From positions 1 to 64,000 of the forward strand of contig NZ_SRYA01000012.1 of assembly GCF_004793545.1 (NCBI RefSeq): DNA of 64,000 nt, read 5' to 3'. How positions within the stretch are numbered: the stretch's first letter is position 1; each line of letters starts with the position of its first letter. This DNA is from Petralouisia muris (lineage in GTDB: Bacteria; Bacillota; Clostridia; Lachnospirales; Lachnospiraceae). The notes under the pieces were generated by a model. That model searched no databases. It was not told the DNA's origin and saw only the letters and a program-made list of their open reading frames with translations. The position numbers and the translations under genes were made by a program. Below are positions 44,168 to 52,578 of the stretch, piece by piece.

Positions 44168-45337
44168 TTATGCGAAGTCAGAAACTTCCGACCTGATATA
44201 ATAATTATGATATACTTCCAGTATACATCCTTTCTTCCTCAGAGATTCCAGATTTTCCATAAGCTCTGGGATAGAAAGCATTGTTTCTGTCAAAAGCCTG
44301 TCCAAATTCTTTGGACTTAAATCCAGACAACTATACACCAACCTTTCTGATTTTTCAAGTGATAATTTTGTATTTTTCACAGAAGATTTCATAAAATCTG
44401 TAAAAAGCTTCATTTCCTTTAAAAAGTCTTCCACTGACAAAAAAATTCCTGCCCCCTGCCGAATCAGCCGATTCGTCCCTTGACTCAGACCGTCTGTAAT
44501 CCTCCCTGGCACTGCATAAACTTCCTTTCCCTGCTCCAGGGCAAAGTCTGCTGTGATCAGCGCGCCGCTTTTTTCCCTTGCCTCCACCACAATCACCCCA
44601 TCGGAAAGTCCGCTGATAATCCGGTTCCTCTGGGGAAATAACATAGCCCGCGGCCTGGTGGAAGGGGGATATTCCGATATCACTCCGCCCTGCCTTACCA
44701 GTTGTTCATACAGTCTTCTGTGACTTGCCGGATAACAGACGTCAATGCCGCAGCCTAAAACGCCATAGGTCTTCCCTGCTTCCTGAAAACGTCCCAAAGG
44801 CTCTGTATTTCTTCGGCCGGCAGCAGCCTCTGTCTTACTGAGAGCCTGCAGCGCTCCCAGATGGCCTGCGCCGTCAATGCCCTGAGCCATTCCGCTGATC
44901 ACAGAGACGCCGCATTCTGCAAGCCGGAAGCCAATCTGTTCTGCCGTCTTTTGCCCCCAGACAGAACAATTTCTGGCCCCTACCACTGCAATTGCAGGAT
45001 CGGAGGCTTTGGGAAAGGCCCCTTTGAAATACAGACCATAGGGAGGATTGTAAATATTTTTCAGACCTTTGGGATATTCTTTCTCCCAATAGCTGATCAG
45101 CCCGATTCCATTCTGAATACAGAATTCCATATTTTCTTCCAATTCCGATTCCGGCGTTTTCTGCCCCAGAGCCAAAGCCTCTTTTTCTTTCTCGGTTAAT
45201 CCAAGCTGCGCCTGCAGTTCTTCCGGTTTCATACGGTAAAGTTCTTCGGCTTCCTGATGCAGGGAACGCATTCGGACTTTTTTCCTGCCGGAAAGAATGG
45301 GAAGGGCAGAAAGCCAATACTCGTACTTATTCTTCAT
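44168..45337 (-). CDS. dprA: DNA processing protein DprA (Smf)
   Basis: A protein of about 389 residues that loads RecA on incoming single-stranded DNA. The Rossmann-like core has VVGARNCSVWGQKTA, SGMAQGIDGAGHLGAL and EQGKEVYAVPGRI; a C-terminal winged-helix segment follows. The ATG at 45337 overlaps the yifB stop by 4 bases; a GTG at 45349 is also open. The loss of a clear competence operon in the window leaves its use in transformation open. Confidence 0.95.
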   Translation of the reverse strand: MKNKYEYWLSALPILSGRKKVRMRSLHQEAEELYRMKPEELQAQLGLTEKEKEALALGQKTPESELEENMEFCIQNGIGLISYWEKEYPKGLKNIYNPPYGLYFKGAFPKASDPAIAVVGARNCSVWGQKTAEQIGFRLAECGVSVISGMAQGIDGAGHLGALQALSKTEAAAGRRNTEPLGRFQEAGKTYGVLGCGIDVCYPASHRRLYEQLVRQGGVISEYPPSTRPRAMLFPQRNRIISGLSDGVIVVEAREKSGALITADFALEQGKEVYAVPGRITDGLSQGTNRLIRQGAGIFLSVEDFLKEMKLFTDFMKSSVKNTKLSLEKSERLVYSCLDLSPKNLDRLLTETMLSIPELMENLESLRKKGCILEVYHNYYIRSEVSDFA

Positions 45338-46878
45338 TCCATCACCCACAGCTTTCTGTCAATCCCCCGGTATATCAGGCTTTCCACGACATGCTCCCGG
45401 CAAATCTGCTCGGAATGGCCCAGATCCGCTATGGTGCGCGCTATGCGTATGGTACGATAATAGCCCCGGGCGCTCATTTCCAGCCGTTCAAAGGATTCCT
45501 GAAGCATCTTCCCCGCCTCCGGTTCCATAGGGCAGAATTCTTCGATACAGGACACTGGTATCTGACTGTTATAGGAAACGCCGCTGTCCCCAAAACGTTT
45601 TCTCTGAATCCCTTGCGCCTGCTGTACCCGCTTTCGTATCACACTGGAAGCTTCCTCCGGTTCTTTGGAAATAACCTCCGCCAATGGCAGTCGTTTCACT
45701 TCCACCGTAAGATCCATCCGATCCAAAAACGGCCGGCTGAGCTTGTTCAAATGACGTTCAATCACAGACGCAGAACAGGTGCAGCGGGTTCTGTCAGGAT
45801 AATAGCCGCAGCTGCAGGGATTCATTGCGCCAATCAGCATCACATCTGCCGGATAGCGATAGACGCCTGCGCTCCTTACCAAACGGATGACTTTCTCTTC
45901 CAAAGGCTGGCGCAACACCTCCAGCGCCTCCTTTTTGAACTCTGTCAATTCATCCAGAAATAATACTCCTTTGTGGGCCAGGCTTAATTCCCCAGGCTTG
46001 GGCACTGCTCCGCCGCCGGCAAGCCCTGCGGCGCTTACCGTGTGATGAGGGCTGCGAAAAGGTCTTGTCCTGAAATTTTTTTCCCGCTGTTCAAACTGGC
46101 CGCTGACACTGTAGATCTTGGCAAGTTCCAAAGCTTCTTCTTCCGTCATGGGCGGCAGAATCGTTGCGACAGCCTGGGCTGTCATGGTCTTTCCTGCTCC
46201 CGGCGCTCCTACCATCAACATATTGTGCCGGCCTGCCGCCGCAATTTCACAGGCTCGTTTTAATACCTTCTGTCCATGGATTCCTGCAAAGTCAAATTCT
46301 GGGCAGGAAAACTCCTGCCTTGTTTCTTCTATAATATTACTTGTCTGAAATTTCTCCGGCGACCTGTGGAAGGTTTCTACCATAGCAATCACCTGATTCA
46401 GATTATCCGCCGGCAGAATTGTAATTCCCTTTACAATTCCGGCCTCATTTACATTTTCCCTGGGAACGCAGACGGTATGCTTTCCTTCTTCCTTGGCTGC
46501 CAGAACCATGGGGAGAATGCCGCCGGCAGCGCGGATTTCCCCATTGAGACTGATTTCCCCGGCAAACAGAATGCCCTCCAGATGATCTTGAGGAACCCTG
46601 CCGTGAGCAGATAACACTGCAAGAGCGATAGGCAAGTCAAATCCTGTTCCTGTTTTGCGGATATCCGCTGGGTAGAGATTTACAGTAACTTTCCTTGGCG
46701 CCAGCCGGATACCGCTGTTGCGGATGGCAGCCTTCACTCTCTCTTTTGCCTCTTTTACCTCAGAGGACAATACGCCCACCATTTCAAATGCGGGCATCCC
46801 ATCACACACATCTGCTTCCACCTGAATCAGAACGCTTTGAATTCCGCAGACGATGGCTGTTGATACAATACTGTACAA
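45334..46878 (-). CDS. YifB/ComM family Mg-chelatase-like AAA+ ATPase
   Basis: A 514-residue protein with an N-terminal ChlI-like domain (VEADVCDGMPAFEMVG) and a AAA+ domain with Walker A GAPGAGKTMTAQ and GAMNPCSCGYYPD. ComM is a branch-migration helicase in transformation of other bacteria. It uses a TTG start with GGGAGG 4-5 bases upstream. It is first in the yifB-dprA-topA operon, so a shared DNA-processing role is likely. Confidence 0.92.
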   Translation of the reverse strand: MYSIVSTAIVCGIQSVLIQVEADVCDGMPAFEMVGVLSSEVKEAKERVKAAIRNSGIRLAPRKVTVNLYPADIRKTGTGFDLPIALAVLSAHGRVPQDHLEGILFAGEISLNGEIRAAGGILPMVLAAKEEGKHTVCVPRENVNEAGIVKGITILPADNLNQVIAMVETFHRSPEKFQTSNIIEETRQEFSCPEFDFAGIHGQKVLKRACEIAAAGRHNMLMVGAPGAGKTMTAQAVATILPPMTEEEALELAKIYSVSGQFEQREKNFRTRPFRSPHHTVSAAGLAGGGAVPKPGELSLAHKGVLFLDELTEFKKEALEVLRQPLEEKVIRLVRSAGVYRYPADVMLIGAMNPCSCGYYPDRTRCTCSASVIERHLNKLSRPFLDRMDLTVEVKRLPLAEVISKEPEEASSVIRKRVQQAQGIQRKRFGDSGVSYNSQIPVSCIEEFCPMEPEAGKMLQESFERLEMSARGYYRTIRIARTIADLGHSEQICREHVVESLIYRGIDRKLWVME

Positions 46879-46942
46879 AATACCTCCCTTTGTGCTGGTT
46901 GGGAATGCGGGCAGATACGCCCTTTGAAAAAAGATAAATCTA

Positions 46943-46971
46943 TCATAACACGTTTCTTTTTATTCTGCAAC
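46943..46971 (-). promoter_or_regulatory. Sigma-A promoter of yifB-dprA-topA
   Basis: TTGCAG (46966-46971) and TATGAT (46943-46948) are 17 bases apart on the minus strand, about 65 bases before the yifB start. Confidence 0.65.
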
Positions 46972-47002
46972 AACCAGATCAGGATTTCCTATAAAGTTTT
47001 CT

Positions 47003-47623
47003 TTACTCAAAACATAATTTTAATTTTTCCAGGGCACGTTTCTCAATCCGGCTGACATAGGAACGGGAGATTCCCAGTTTATCCGCTATTTCCCGCTGTG
47101 TTACCGGTTTGCGGTTGTACAGTCCGTACCGCCATTCGATAATTTCCCGCTCACGGCCGCTTAGCACTTTCGGAATCATTTCATACACTTTTCTTGTATT
47201 TCCTTTCAGCTCTATAATTTCAAAAATGTCCCGGTCCATACTTTCCACCACATCCAGCAAATTAATCTGATTTCCTTCTTTGTCCGTTCCGATGGGCTCA
47301 TACAAAGACACCTCCCGGGACGTTTTTTTCTTTCCCCTGAAATACATCAGCAATTCATTGTCAATACAGCGGGCAGCATAGGTGGCAAGCCGGTTTCCCC
47401 GCTCATAGTTAAAGGTGGATATCGCCTTAATCAGCCCGATGGTTCCAATGGAAATCAAATCTTCCATATCCTCTTCCCCGTTCTGATATTTTCTGGAAAT
47501 ATGCGCTACCAGTCTTAAGTTTCGTTCGATCAGGGTATTTTTAGCTTCAAGGCTGCCCTCTTTCATTTTTTCCAAATAATATTTTTCTTCCTCGGCGTTC
47601 AGCGGCATTAAAAATGTTTTCAA
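47003..47623 (-). CDS. sigK: RNA polymerase sporulation sigma factor SigK
   Basis: A protein of about 206 residues, late mother-cell sigma factor. It has region 2 (LIERNLRLVAHISRKYQN, EDLISIGTIGLIKAISTFN), KKTSREVSLYEPIGTD and region 4 with TQREIADKLGISRSYVSRIEK. The N-terminus MKTFLMPLNAEEE resembles the pro-sequence of SigK. The gene is continuous, with no skin-type element. A TTG at 47623 is preferred, 8 bases after GAGG; a GTG at 47632 is too close to the ribosome site. Confidence 0.88.
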   Translation of the reverse strand: MKTFLMPLNAEEEKYYLEKMKEGSLEAKNTLIERNLRLVAHISRKYQNGEEDMEDLISIGTIGLIKAISTFNYERGNRLATYAARCIDNELLMYFRGKKKTSREVSLYEPIGTDKEGNQINLLDVVESMDRDIFEIIELKGNTRKVYEMIPKVLSGREREIIEWRYGLYNRKPVTQREIADKLGISRSYVSRIEKRALEKLKLCFE

Positions 47624-47731
47624 AAAAAGCACCTCTAAGCTGATTTATTACATTCTATGAAAAATCAGCCTTTGAAGTGCCTTTCCAACCGGAAAATACT
47701 TTGGGGACAGCCGCAGTTTTGGAAAATTCTC

Positions 47732-47760
47732 TTGTCAGCATACCCAAAAAGAGCTATACT
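47732..47760 (+). promoter_or_regulatory. Sigma-A promoter of the DUF4250 gene
   Basis: TTGTCA (47732-47737) and TATACT (47755-47760) are exactly 17 bases apart on the plus strand, about 45 bases before the start at 47806. The spacer with sigK has no other gene. Confidence 0.65.
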
Positions 47761-47805
47761 GTCAGTGATTTCATGATTGATAGTTCAGTTGGAGGTGATT
47801 GTAAC

Positions 47806-47982
47806 ATGAATATGCCCAAAGACCCGGTGATTCTGCTTAGCTTCGTCAATACACGGCTGAGAAACCAGTATCCTTCTCTGGAAGAACTCTGCAAAAGCCT
47901 GGATGTTTCTTCCGAAGAATTGACTGCTTCTCTGGCCGCTATCGACTGCTATTATCAGCCGGAAAAGAATCAGTTTTTATGA
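47806..47982 (+). CDS. DUF4250 domain protein
   Basis: A 58-residue protein that covers the DUF4250 domain: MNMPKDPVILLSFVNTRLR and EELCKSLDVSSEELTASLA, with the end YQPEKNQFL. The fold looks like a small helical, HTH-like unit; its function is unknown. The strong site GGAGGTGATTG decides the start at 47806; an earlier ATG at 47677 has none. Its 3' end overlaps the convergent DUF5662 gene by 13 bases. Confidence 0.85.
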   Translation: MNMPKDPVILLSFVNTRLRNQYPSLEELCKSLDVSSEELTASLAAIDCYYQPEKNQFL

Positions 47983-48557
47983 GTGCAACAAAGCGCGGAA
48001 GCGCTTCCAGGGCGCTTCCCGTAATCTTTTTTCTTCAGCACTACTTTTTTAATATAGCGGAACGTATAGTCTTCTCCATGTTCCGCCAGCATATGCAGCA
48101 GCCTTTCCAGCAGAATTCTGGTGTCCGGATGGAGCATATGATATGCTTTTCCGTTTTCATAATACTCCAACGGACTGCTGTCTGTATAGTTCTCTTTCTG
48201 GTAATTCTTGGATGCGGACATTCGGTCAATAAACATTTCCACCACATATTTGATCGGCATTTTCATGCCTGTCATTCCCTTTTTTTCTCCCACGCCATAA
48301 TCAATCCAGTATTCCATATGGTGCTTGTTTCTTCCCTTGTGATGCAGCCATGCGGAGGAATACCCTTTCTCCTTCCGCTCCATATTATTGGGGCTCAAAT
48401 TTCCCTGGAAATATCTGCAGCCTACCAAAAACTCCGTAGGCGTATATTTGGATAAATCATGCAGCAGCCCCTGCTTATACAACCCTGCCCTGAAACAACC
48501 TTTCATTACAAGCATCTTATGATGGTTTATGGTTTTGAAATGTTCCCACGCCTTCAT
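47970..48557 (-). CDS. DUF5662 family protein
   Basis: A 195-residue soluble protein rich in His. The family features are GLLHDLSKYTPTEFLVG and WLHHKGRNKHHMEYW, an HD-like metal-binding pattern that suggests a hydrolase, though no activity is established. GACAGGAG precedes the ATG. Its coding end holds the plus-strand terminator at 47997-48026. Confidence 0.8.
   Translation of the reverse strand: MKAWEHFKTINHHKMLVMKGCFRAGLYKQGLLHDLSKYTPTEFLVGCRYFQGNLSPNNMERKEKGYSSAWLHHKGRNKHHMEYWIDYGVGEKKGMTGMKMPIKYVVEMFIDRMSASKNYQKENYTDSSPLEYYENGKAYHMLHPDTRILLERLLHMLAEHGEDYTFRYIKKVVLKKKDYGKRPGSASALCCTHKN
47997..48026 (+). terminator. Terminator of the DUF4250 gene, inside the end of the DUF5662 gene
   Basis: GGAAGCGC (47997-48004) and GCGCTTCC (48012-48019) form a perfect 8-pair stem, followed on the plus strand by CGTAATCTTTTTT. 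The same bases encode the Gly-Lys-Arg-Pro-Gly-Ser-Ala region of the convergent DUF5662 protein. Confidence 0.65.
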
Positions 48558-48580
48558 TGACTCACGCTCCTGTCCAATAA

Positions 48581-49237
48581 TTAATACATGATTTTACATA
48601 TGAAATAAATTGCCAGCAAATGCAGCGGATAAAATGCATAAAAAAGATACTTCATAGACGGTCCCCGCTTCCCGTTATACAGCAGCATGGGAATTACTGC
48701 AAACCCCGCATATGCCTGTATGCCGCCCTGATACATCAAGAAATTGGCCGCCGCAAAGGCAGCCTGTTTTCCTAAGGTATACTGATATAAAAGATAAAAT
48801 ATTAAAATAAAGACTACTCCAGCCGCTCCATAATCCGTGTTCAGAAATTCCGCTAACAACATAACTATTACAAAAATTAAAAATGAACTTAATTTATCTC
48901 TGTTTTTCTGATACTGTTCTACCACTACTAATCCCAGAAACAGCGTAAAAAATACATTCTGATGGCGAAAGTTCATTCCGGAAGAAAAGGCCAGGTCAAA
49001 AGGAATCTCGGACATCAGGGCAAACAGCAGCAGACGCATCTCATATTTGCGGATATTCCTGGTGTGGACGGCCCCTTCTGCCAGAAGAAAACAATAGATA
49101 GGAAATGCAATCCTGCCAATCATCCGAAGCTGGATATATTGGGGAAATAACACTGCTCCGGTATGATCTGCCAGCATGGACAGCATAGCAATCCACTTCA
49201 GCGCAAACCCGCTGAGACCAAATTTCTGTTCTGTCAT
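48581..49237 (-). CDS. TraX family membrane protein
   Basis: A 218-residue protein with about six to seven membrane helices. Family blocks are GLSGFALKWIAMLSMLADH and MIGRIAFPIYCFLLAEG, with HTRNIRKYEMRLLLFAL. TraX acetylates F-pilin in E. coli; chromosomal homologues in Firmicutes have unknown roles and may acylate cell-surface material. It overlaps the GH13-like gene by 4 bases. Confidence 0.88.
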   Translation of the reverse strand: MTEQKFGLSGFALKWIAMLSMLADHTGAVLFPQYIQLRMIGRIAFPIYCFLLAEGAVHTRNIRKYEMRLLLFALMSEIPFDLAFSSGMNFRHQNVFFTLFLGLVVVEQYQKNRDKLSSFLIFVIVMLLAEFLNTDYGAAGVVFILIFYLLYQYTLGKQAAFAAANFLMYQGGIQAYAGFAVIPMLLYNGKRGPSMKYLFYAFYPLHLLAIYFICKIMY

Positions 49238-51216
49238 TTCTTCTCCCCTTTCGCTGCAGCAGCTGTGCTCTCTGATTTTTTTCGTCTCTTTCTTGTTTTT
49301 TCTTCCGAAAACGCTTCGCCTCTTAACAGGCAGACAGAACGTTCTTCTGCCTGGAATTCCCGTATCTCTCCCAGTTCCTCCTGTTCTTCCAATACGGCAG
49401 GCTCTAATGCCGTATTAAGCAGTAATTTCCATTTCATTCCCCCAGGAAGGGCGAATTTCTGGGGAACTGTCTGGAAATTCCATGCCACATACAGGTTTTC
49501 TTTCCTTCCGGCGTAAGCGCCGAAATAAAACATGCCGAGAAATCCCCTGTTCATGCCAAAGTCCATTTTCCACGCTCCGTCACTGTGATAGGAAAGATCC
49601 GGACACCCTTTATTGCCATAATCCTGCATCTGAAATGGATGGGAACTGCGCAGCATAGGGTAAGCGCTTCTGAGCGTGGAAAGCTTCTCCACATAAGAAA
49701 TAAGCTGTCGGCTGGCTGTCGTCCGTTTCCAGTCTTTCCAGCCAGTCTCATTATCCTGACAGTAAGCGTTGTTATTCCCCCTCTGGCTGTTGCCGCACTC
49801 ATCTCCCATCCATATCATAGGAATCCCCTGTGCCAGAAATACCACTGCCAGAGCATTCTTCACCTGGCGCCGGCGCAATTCATTCACCTGACGCTTTCGG
49901 CTGATTCCCTCCTGGCCGCAGTTTGCGCTGCAGTTCCAGTTATTCCCGTCCCTGTTTCCCTCTCTGTTCAGTTCGTTATGCTTATGTTCATAAGAAAATA
50001 CGTCCCAAAGGGTAAATCCATTGTTTTCTGCAATAAAATTCACATATCCCTGATGTTCCTGCTGCCTGCGCATCTGGCAGGCAAACTCATAAATGCTGCC
50101 GCTCTGTCGGTTCAGAACCTTGCGCACTTCATACAGAAATTCTTCATTATAAGAAAACAGCCTGGGGCCGAACCGCTGACTATCCTTTGCAAATTCCTCC
50201 TGAAAGCCGTCAAAAAACAGCTTACAGCCGCTGAGCCTGCTGTCCTGGGCCAACAACTCCGCCACCGAGGGACATCCTAACAGCCGAAATCCATCCACGT
50301 GATATTCCCTGTTCCAATAACGCAAAACATCAACAATTAAATGTGGATTTATTTTTTTAGGGAAATAAAACTCCAAAATACATTCCATTTGCTTCTCATG
50401 CATTTTCTGAATCAGGCGTTTTAGGTTATCTGGATTATTCCCTTTTCCAAGGTAGGAAGCCTTGGGTGCAAAGTAGCTTCCCACTGTATACCCCCAGCAA
50501 TTAATCACATCCTTCGGCTGAGTCTGTTCTTTGCTTTCGTCCAGCAGCAGTATTTCTTCAAATTCATATACTGGCATAAACAAAAGCGTTGTAATTCCAA
50601 GCCCCTTCAAATAATCCAGCTTCCGTTCCACTGCCTCCACCGTTCCCCGCCGGGGGCTGTTTCCCGGCATGCCCATAGAAAACCCGCGGACATGGAGCTT
50701 GTAAATTACCATGTCTTCCTTTTTAACTCCCTCATATACCTTATCTTTCCATTTAAATTCTGAAAAATAAAATGAACTTTTAACTTTTCCAGCACAATTT
50801 TCTTCTTTCTGCCTCTTCTCTGCCAGAATACCTTTCCCCTGAAGCTGCTCCATTCTCCGCTTCTCTTTTTGCGGAACAAACGGTTCATTCTTTTGTTCTC
50901 TCGGTCTGCGGGCCGCATCCCCCCAGACCTCCCGCCCAGTGATTCTGCGGGCATAAATATCAGTTACCTCTTCCCCGTTTATTTCAAAATTGTAGTCATA
51001 ATTCTTCCAGTCTAATCCCTGAATTCCAACTGTGTACACAGTATCACAATTTCCCTGGGTTTTCATAGGAATCTTCAGAGCCGGACTGTTATCTTTGGGA
51101 TATAGCAGCAGATAGCAGATAGAATTTCTCGCCGCCTGTCTGGAAAATGAAATGATGTCCTTCTTCTTAGTTACGCCTGCTTTTTCCTGATTTCCGGAAC
51201 AGATTTGAAAATTCAT
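49234..51216 (-). CDS. GlgX/pullulanase-like GH13-fold protein, predicted catalytically dead
   Basis: A 660-residue protein with the layout of glycogen-debranching GH13 enzymes: a CBM48-like N-domain (about 10-100), a TIM barrel with IYKLHVRGFS, NCWGYTVGSYFAPKASY, and VDGFRLLG (307-314), and a C-terminal beta domain. In active enzymes the nucleophile follows VDGFRF as Asp; here it is Leu (313). The general acid Glu is replaced by Asp (near 336, FFDGF), and the third Asp is Asn (FIAENNGF, near 399). The region-I DVVYNH is LEFYFPKK. Glycan binding or regulation is likelier than hydrolysis. AAGGGAGG precedes the ATG. Confidence 0.82.
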   Translation of the reverse strand: MNFQICSGNQEKAGVTKKKDIISFSRQAARNSICYLLLYPKDNSPALKIPMKTQGNCDTVYTVGIQGLDWKNYDYNFEINGEEVTDIYARRITGREVWGDAARRPREQKNEPFVPQKEKRRMEQLQGKGILAEKRQKEENCAGKVKSSFYFSEFKWKDKVYEGVKKEDMVIYKLHVRGFSMGMPGNSPRRGTVEAVERKLDYLKGLGITTLLFMPVYEFEEILLLDESKEQTQPKDVINCWGYTVGSYFAPKASYLGKGNNPDNLKRLIQKMHEKQMECILEFYFPKKINPHLIVDVLRYWNREYHVDGFRLLGCPSVAELLAQDSRLSGCKLFFDGFQEEFAKDSQRFGPRLFSYNEEFLYEVRKVLNRQSGSIYEFACQMRRQQEHQGYVNFIAENNGFTLWDVFSYEHKHNELNREGNRDGNNWNCSANCGQEGISRKRQVNELRRRQVKNALAVVFLAQGIPMIWMGDECGNSQRGNNNAYCQDNETGWKDWKRTTASRQLISYVEKLSTLRSAYPMLRSSHPFQMQDYGNKGCPDLSYHSDGAWKMDFGMNRGFLGMFYFGAYAGRKENLYVAWNFQTVPQKFALPGGMKWKLLLNTALEPAVLEEQEELGEIREFQAEERSVCLLRGEAFSEEKTRKRRKKSESTAAAAKGEKK

Positions 51217-51331
51217 ATATGCCTCCCTTGATGTCTCTTCCTCTTTCTGTAACGTCCTGTCTCTTTCCTGTTCTATTTGAAATCTTCCTCATCGGAACAG
51301 GTTTTCGAACAATTTTTATGCTTCTTTTTTC

Positions 51332-51360
51332 ATTATAGCAACTTCTGGGGAATTTGGAAA
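51332..51360 (-). promoter_or_regulatory. Extended -10 promoter of the GH13-like gene
   Basis: TGCTATAAT is an extended -10 (TATAAT at 51332-51337) on the minus strand, with a weak -35, TTTCCA, at 51355-51360 and a 17-base spacer. It lies in the 169-base gap after the fab operon; the rest of the gap shows no gene. Confidence 0.55.
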
Positions 51361-51385
51361 GATATTTTTCCAGGAGTTTTATTTT

Positions 51386-52483
51386 TTACAAATATTCTGC
51401 GAATTCTTTCATGATTTCTGACACATGCTCCATTTTTTCTGCCCGCCATGCGTTGGAGCCGCAGAATATCAGACCATGCTCTATATTACCTTTGACTGCA
51501 TTGATTAATGCATCTGTGATACAGTAAGGAATTTCTTTCGGATTGCATTTTTCTAGACATTGATGGCATTTCCAGCTATTTTTTCCACCGAAATGCTCCT
51601 CATTTTCTAAAAGAACTGATTGACTGCTTTGTTCCGTTTCCCGAATAAACTGATTACGAATTGCCCTTCCCGGCATACCTACCGGACTTTTTACAATCTG
51701 AATATCCTCTTTTCCTGCTTTCAGATATGCTTCCTTATAGGATTCGCTGGCGTCGCATTCCCAGGTAGTCACAAAACGGGTGGCCGCCTGTACCCCGTCT
51801 GCCCCTAATTCCAGCATATGCTTCATATCTTTCCCATCATAAATTCCCCCGGCCACAACCACAGGGATATGGTATTGATATTTTTCGCTGTACTGATTTA
51901 CCAGTTCTATGATGCGTTTGATTTCTGTTTCATAGTCTTCTTCCTGCATATTTTTTAATTCATCCAGAGAAAAGCCAAGATGCCCTCCTGCTTTCGGCCC
52001 TTCAATGACTACAAGATCTGGACAGCGCCCATATTTCCGATCCCACAGCCTGCAAATGACTGACGCCGATTTCAGAGAGGATACAATGGGCGCTATCTTT
52101 GTCTTAGCATTCCCTGTTAAAGCAGGAAGATTGGTAGGCAGACCTGCCCCGGAGATGATCAGATCTGCTCCGGCTTCTGCAGCAGCACGGACATACTCTC
52201 CATACCGCCTGGTTGCCACCATAATATTTACTCCTATTATCCCGCCTTCTGCAATTTCTTTTGCGCGGCTGATCTGGGTTTTGATTGCTTTTAAATTCGT
52301 CTCAATGGGAAACTGGTCAAACTCCGGCTCCTGATAGCCGATCTGGGCCGTGGAAATAATTCCTATTCCGCCGCATTTTGCCACATTTCCAGCAAGCCCA
52401 GACAAACTGACTCCAACGCCCATACCTCCCTGTATCACAGGAATTTCCGCTTTTAAATCTCTGATTTCCAATGGTCTGCGCAT
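51386..52483 (-). CDS. FabK-like flavoprotein (nitronate monooxygenase family) with Cys-rich tail
   Basis: A 365-residue TIM-barrel flavoprotein. It has PVIQGGMGVGVSLSGLAG, ADLIISGAGLPTNLP, EGPKAGGHLGFS and VVAGGIYDGKDM (FMN phosphate binding). Unlike FabK at 59622, it carries a Cys-rich segment near its end (CHQCLEKCNPKEIPYC, then FCGSN). It is last in the fatty acid operon. It may be a second enoyl-ACP reductase, a nitronate monooxygenase or a related oxidoreductase; the family is hard to divide by sequence. Confidence 0.8.
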   Translation of the reverse strand: MRRPLEIRDLKAEIPVIQGGMGVGVSLSGLAGNVAKCGGIGIISTAQIGYQEPEFDQFPIETNLKAIKTQISRAKEIAEGGIIGVNIMVATRRYGEYVRAAAEAGADLIISGAGLPTNLPALTGNAKTKIAPIVSSLKSASVICRLWDRKYGRCPDLVVIEGPKAGGHLGFSLDELKNMQEEDYETEIKRIIELVNQYSEKYQYHIPVVVAGGIYDGKDMKHMLELGADGVQAATRFVTTWECDASESYKEAYLKAGKEDIQIVKSPVGMPGRAIRNQFIRETEQSSQSVLLENEEHFGGKNSWKCHQCLEKCNPKEIPYCITDALINAVKGNIEHGLIFCGSNAWRAEKMEHVSEIMKEFAEYL

Positions 52484-52522
52484 GATATCTTCCTTCCTGT
52501 TCCGTTATTGCCTGCTTCTTTG

Positions 52523-52578
52523 TATATTCCGAAGTCTTTCACTCCGCTGGGGCATTCTACATATTCCGAAATCTTTCA
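52523..52578 (-). repeat. Short direct repeat at the 3' end of accDA
   Basis: A 19-base sequence at 52560-52578, covering the last codons of accDA, recurs at 52523-52541 in the spacer with two mismatches. It looks like a small partial tandem duplication. Confidence 0.5.

Noticed and set aside
47641-47700. Sigma-E type promoter for sigK (CATAGAAT as -10)
   Set aside because: No matching -35 element at the right distance.
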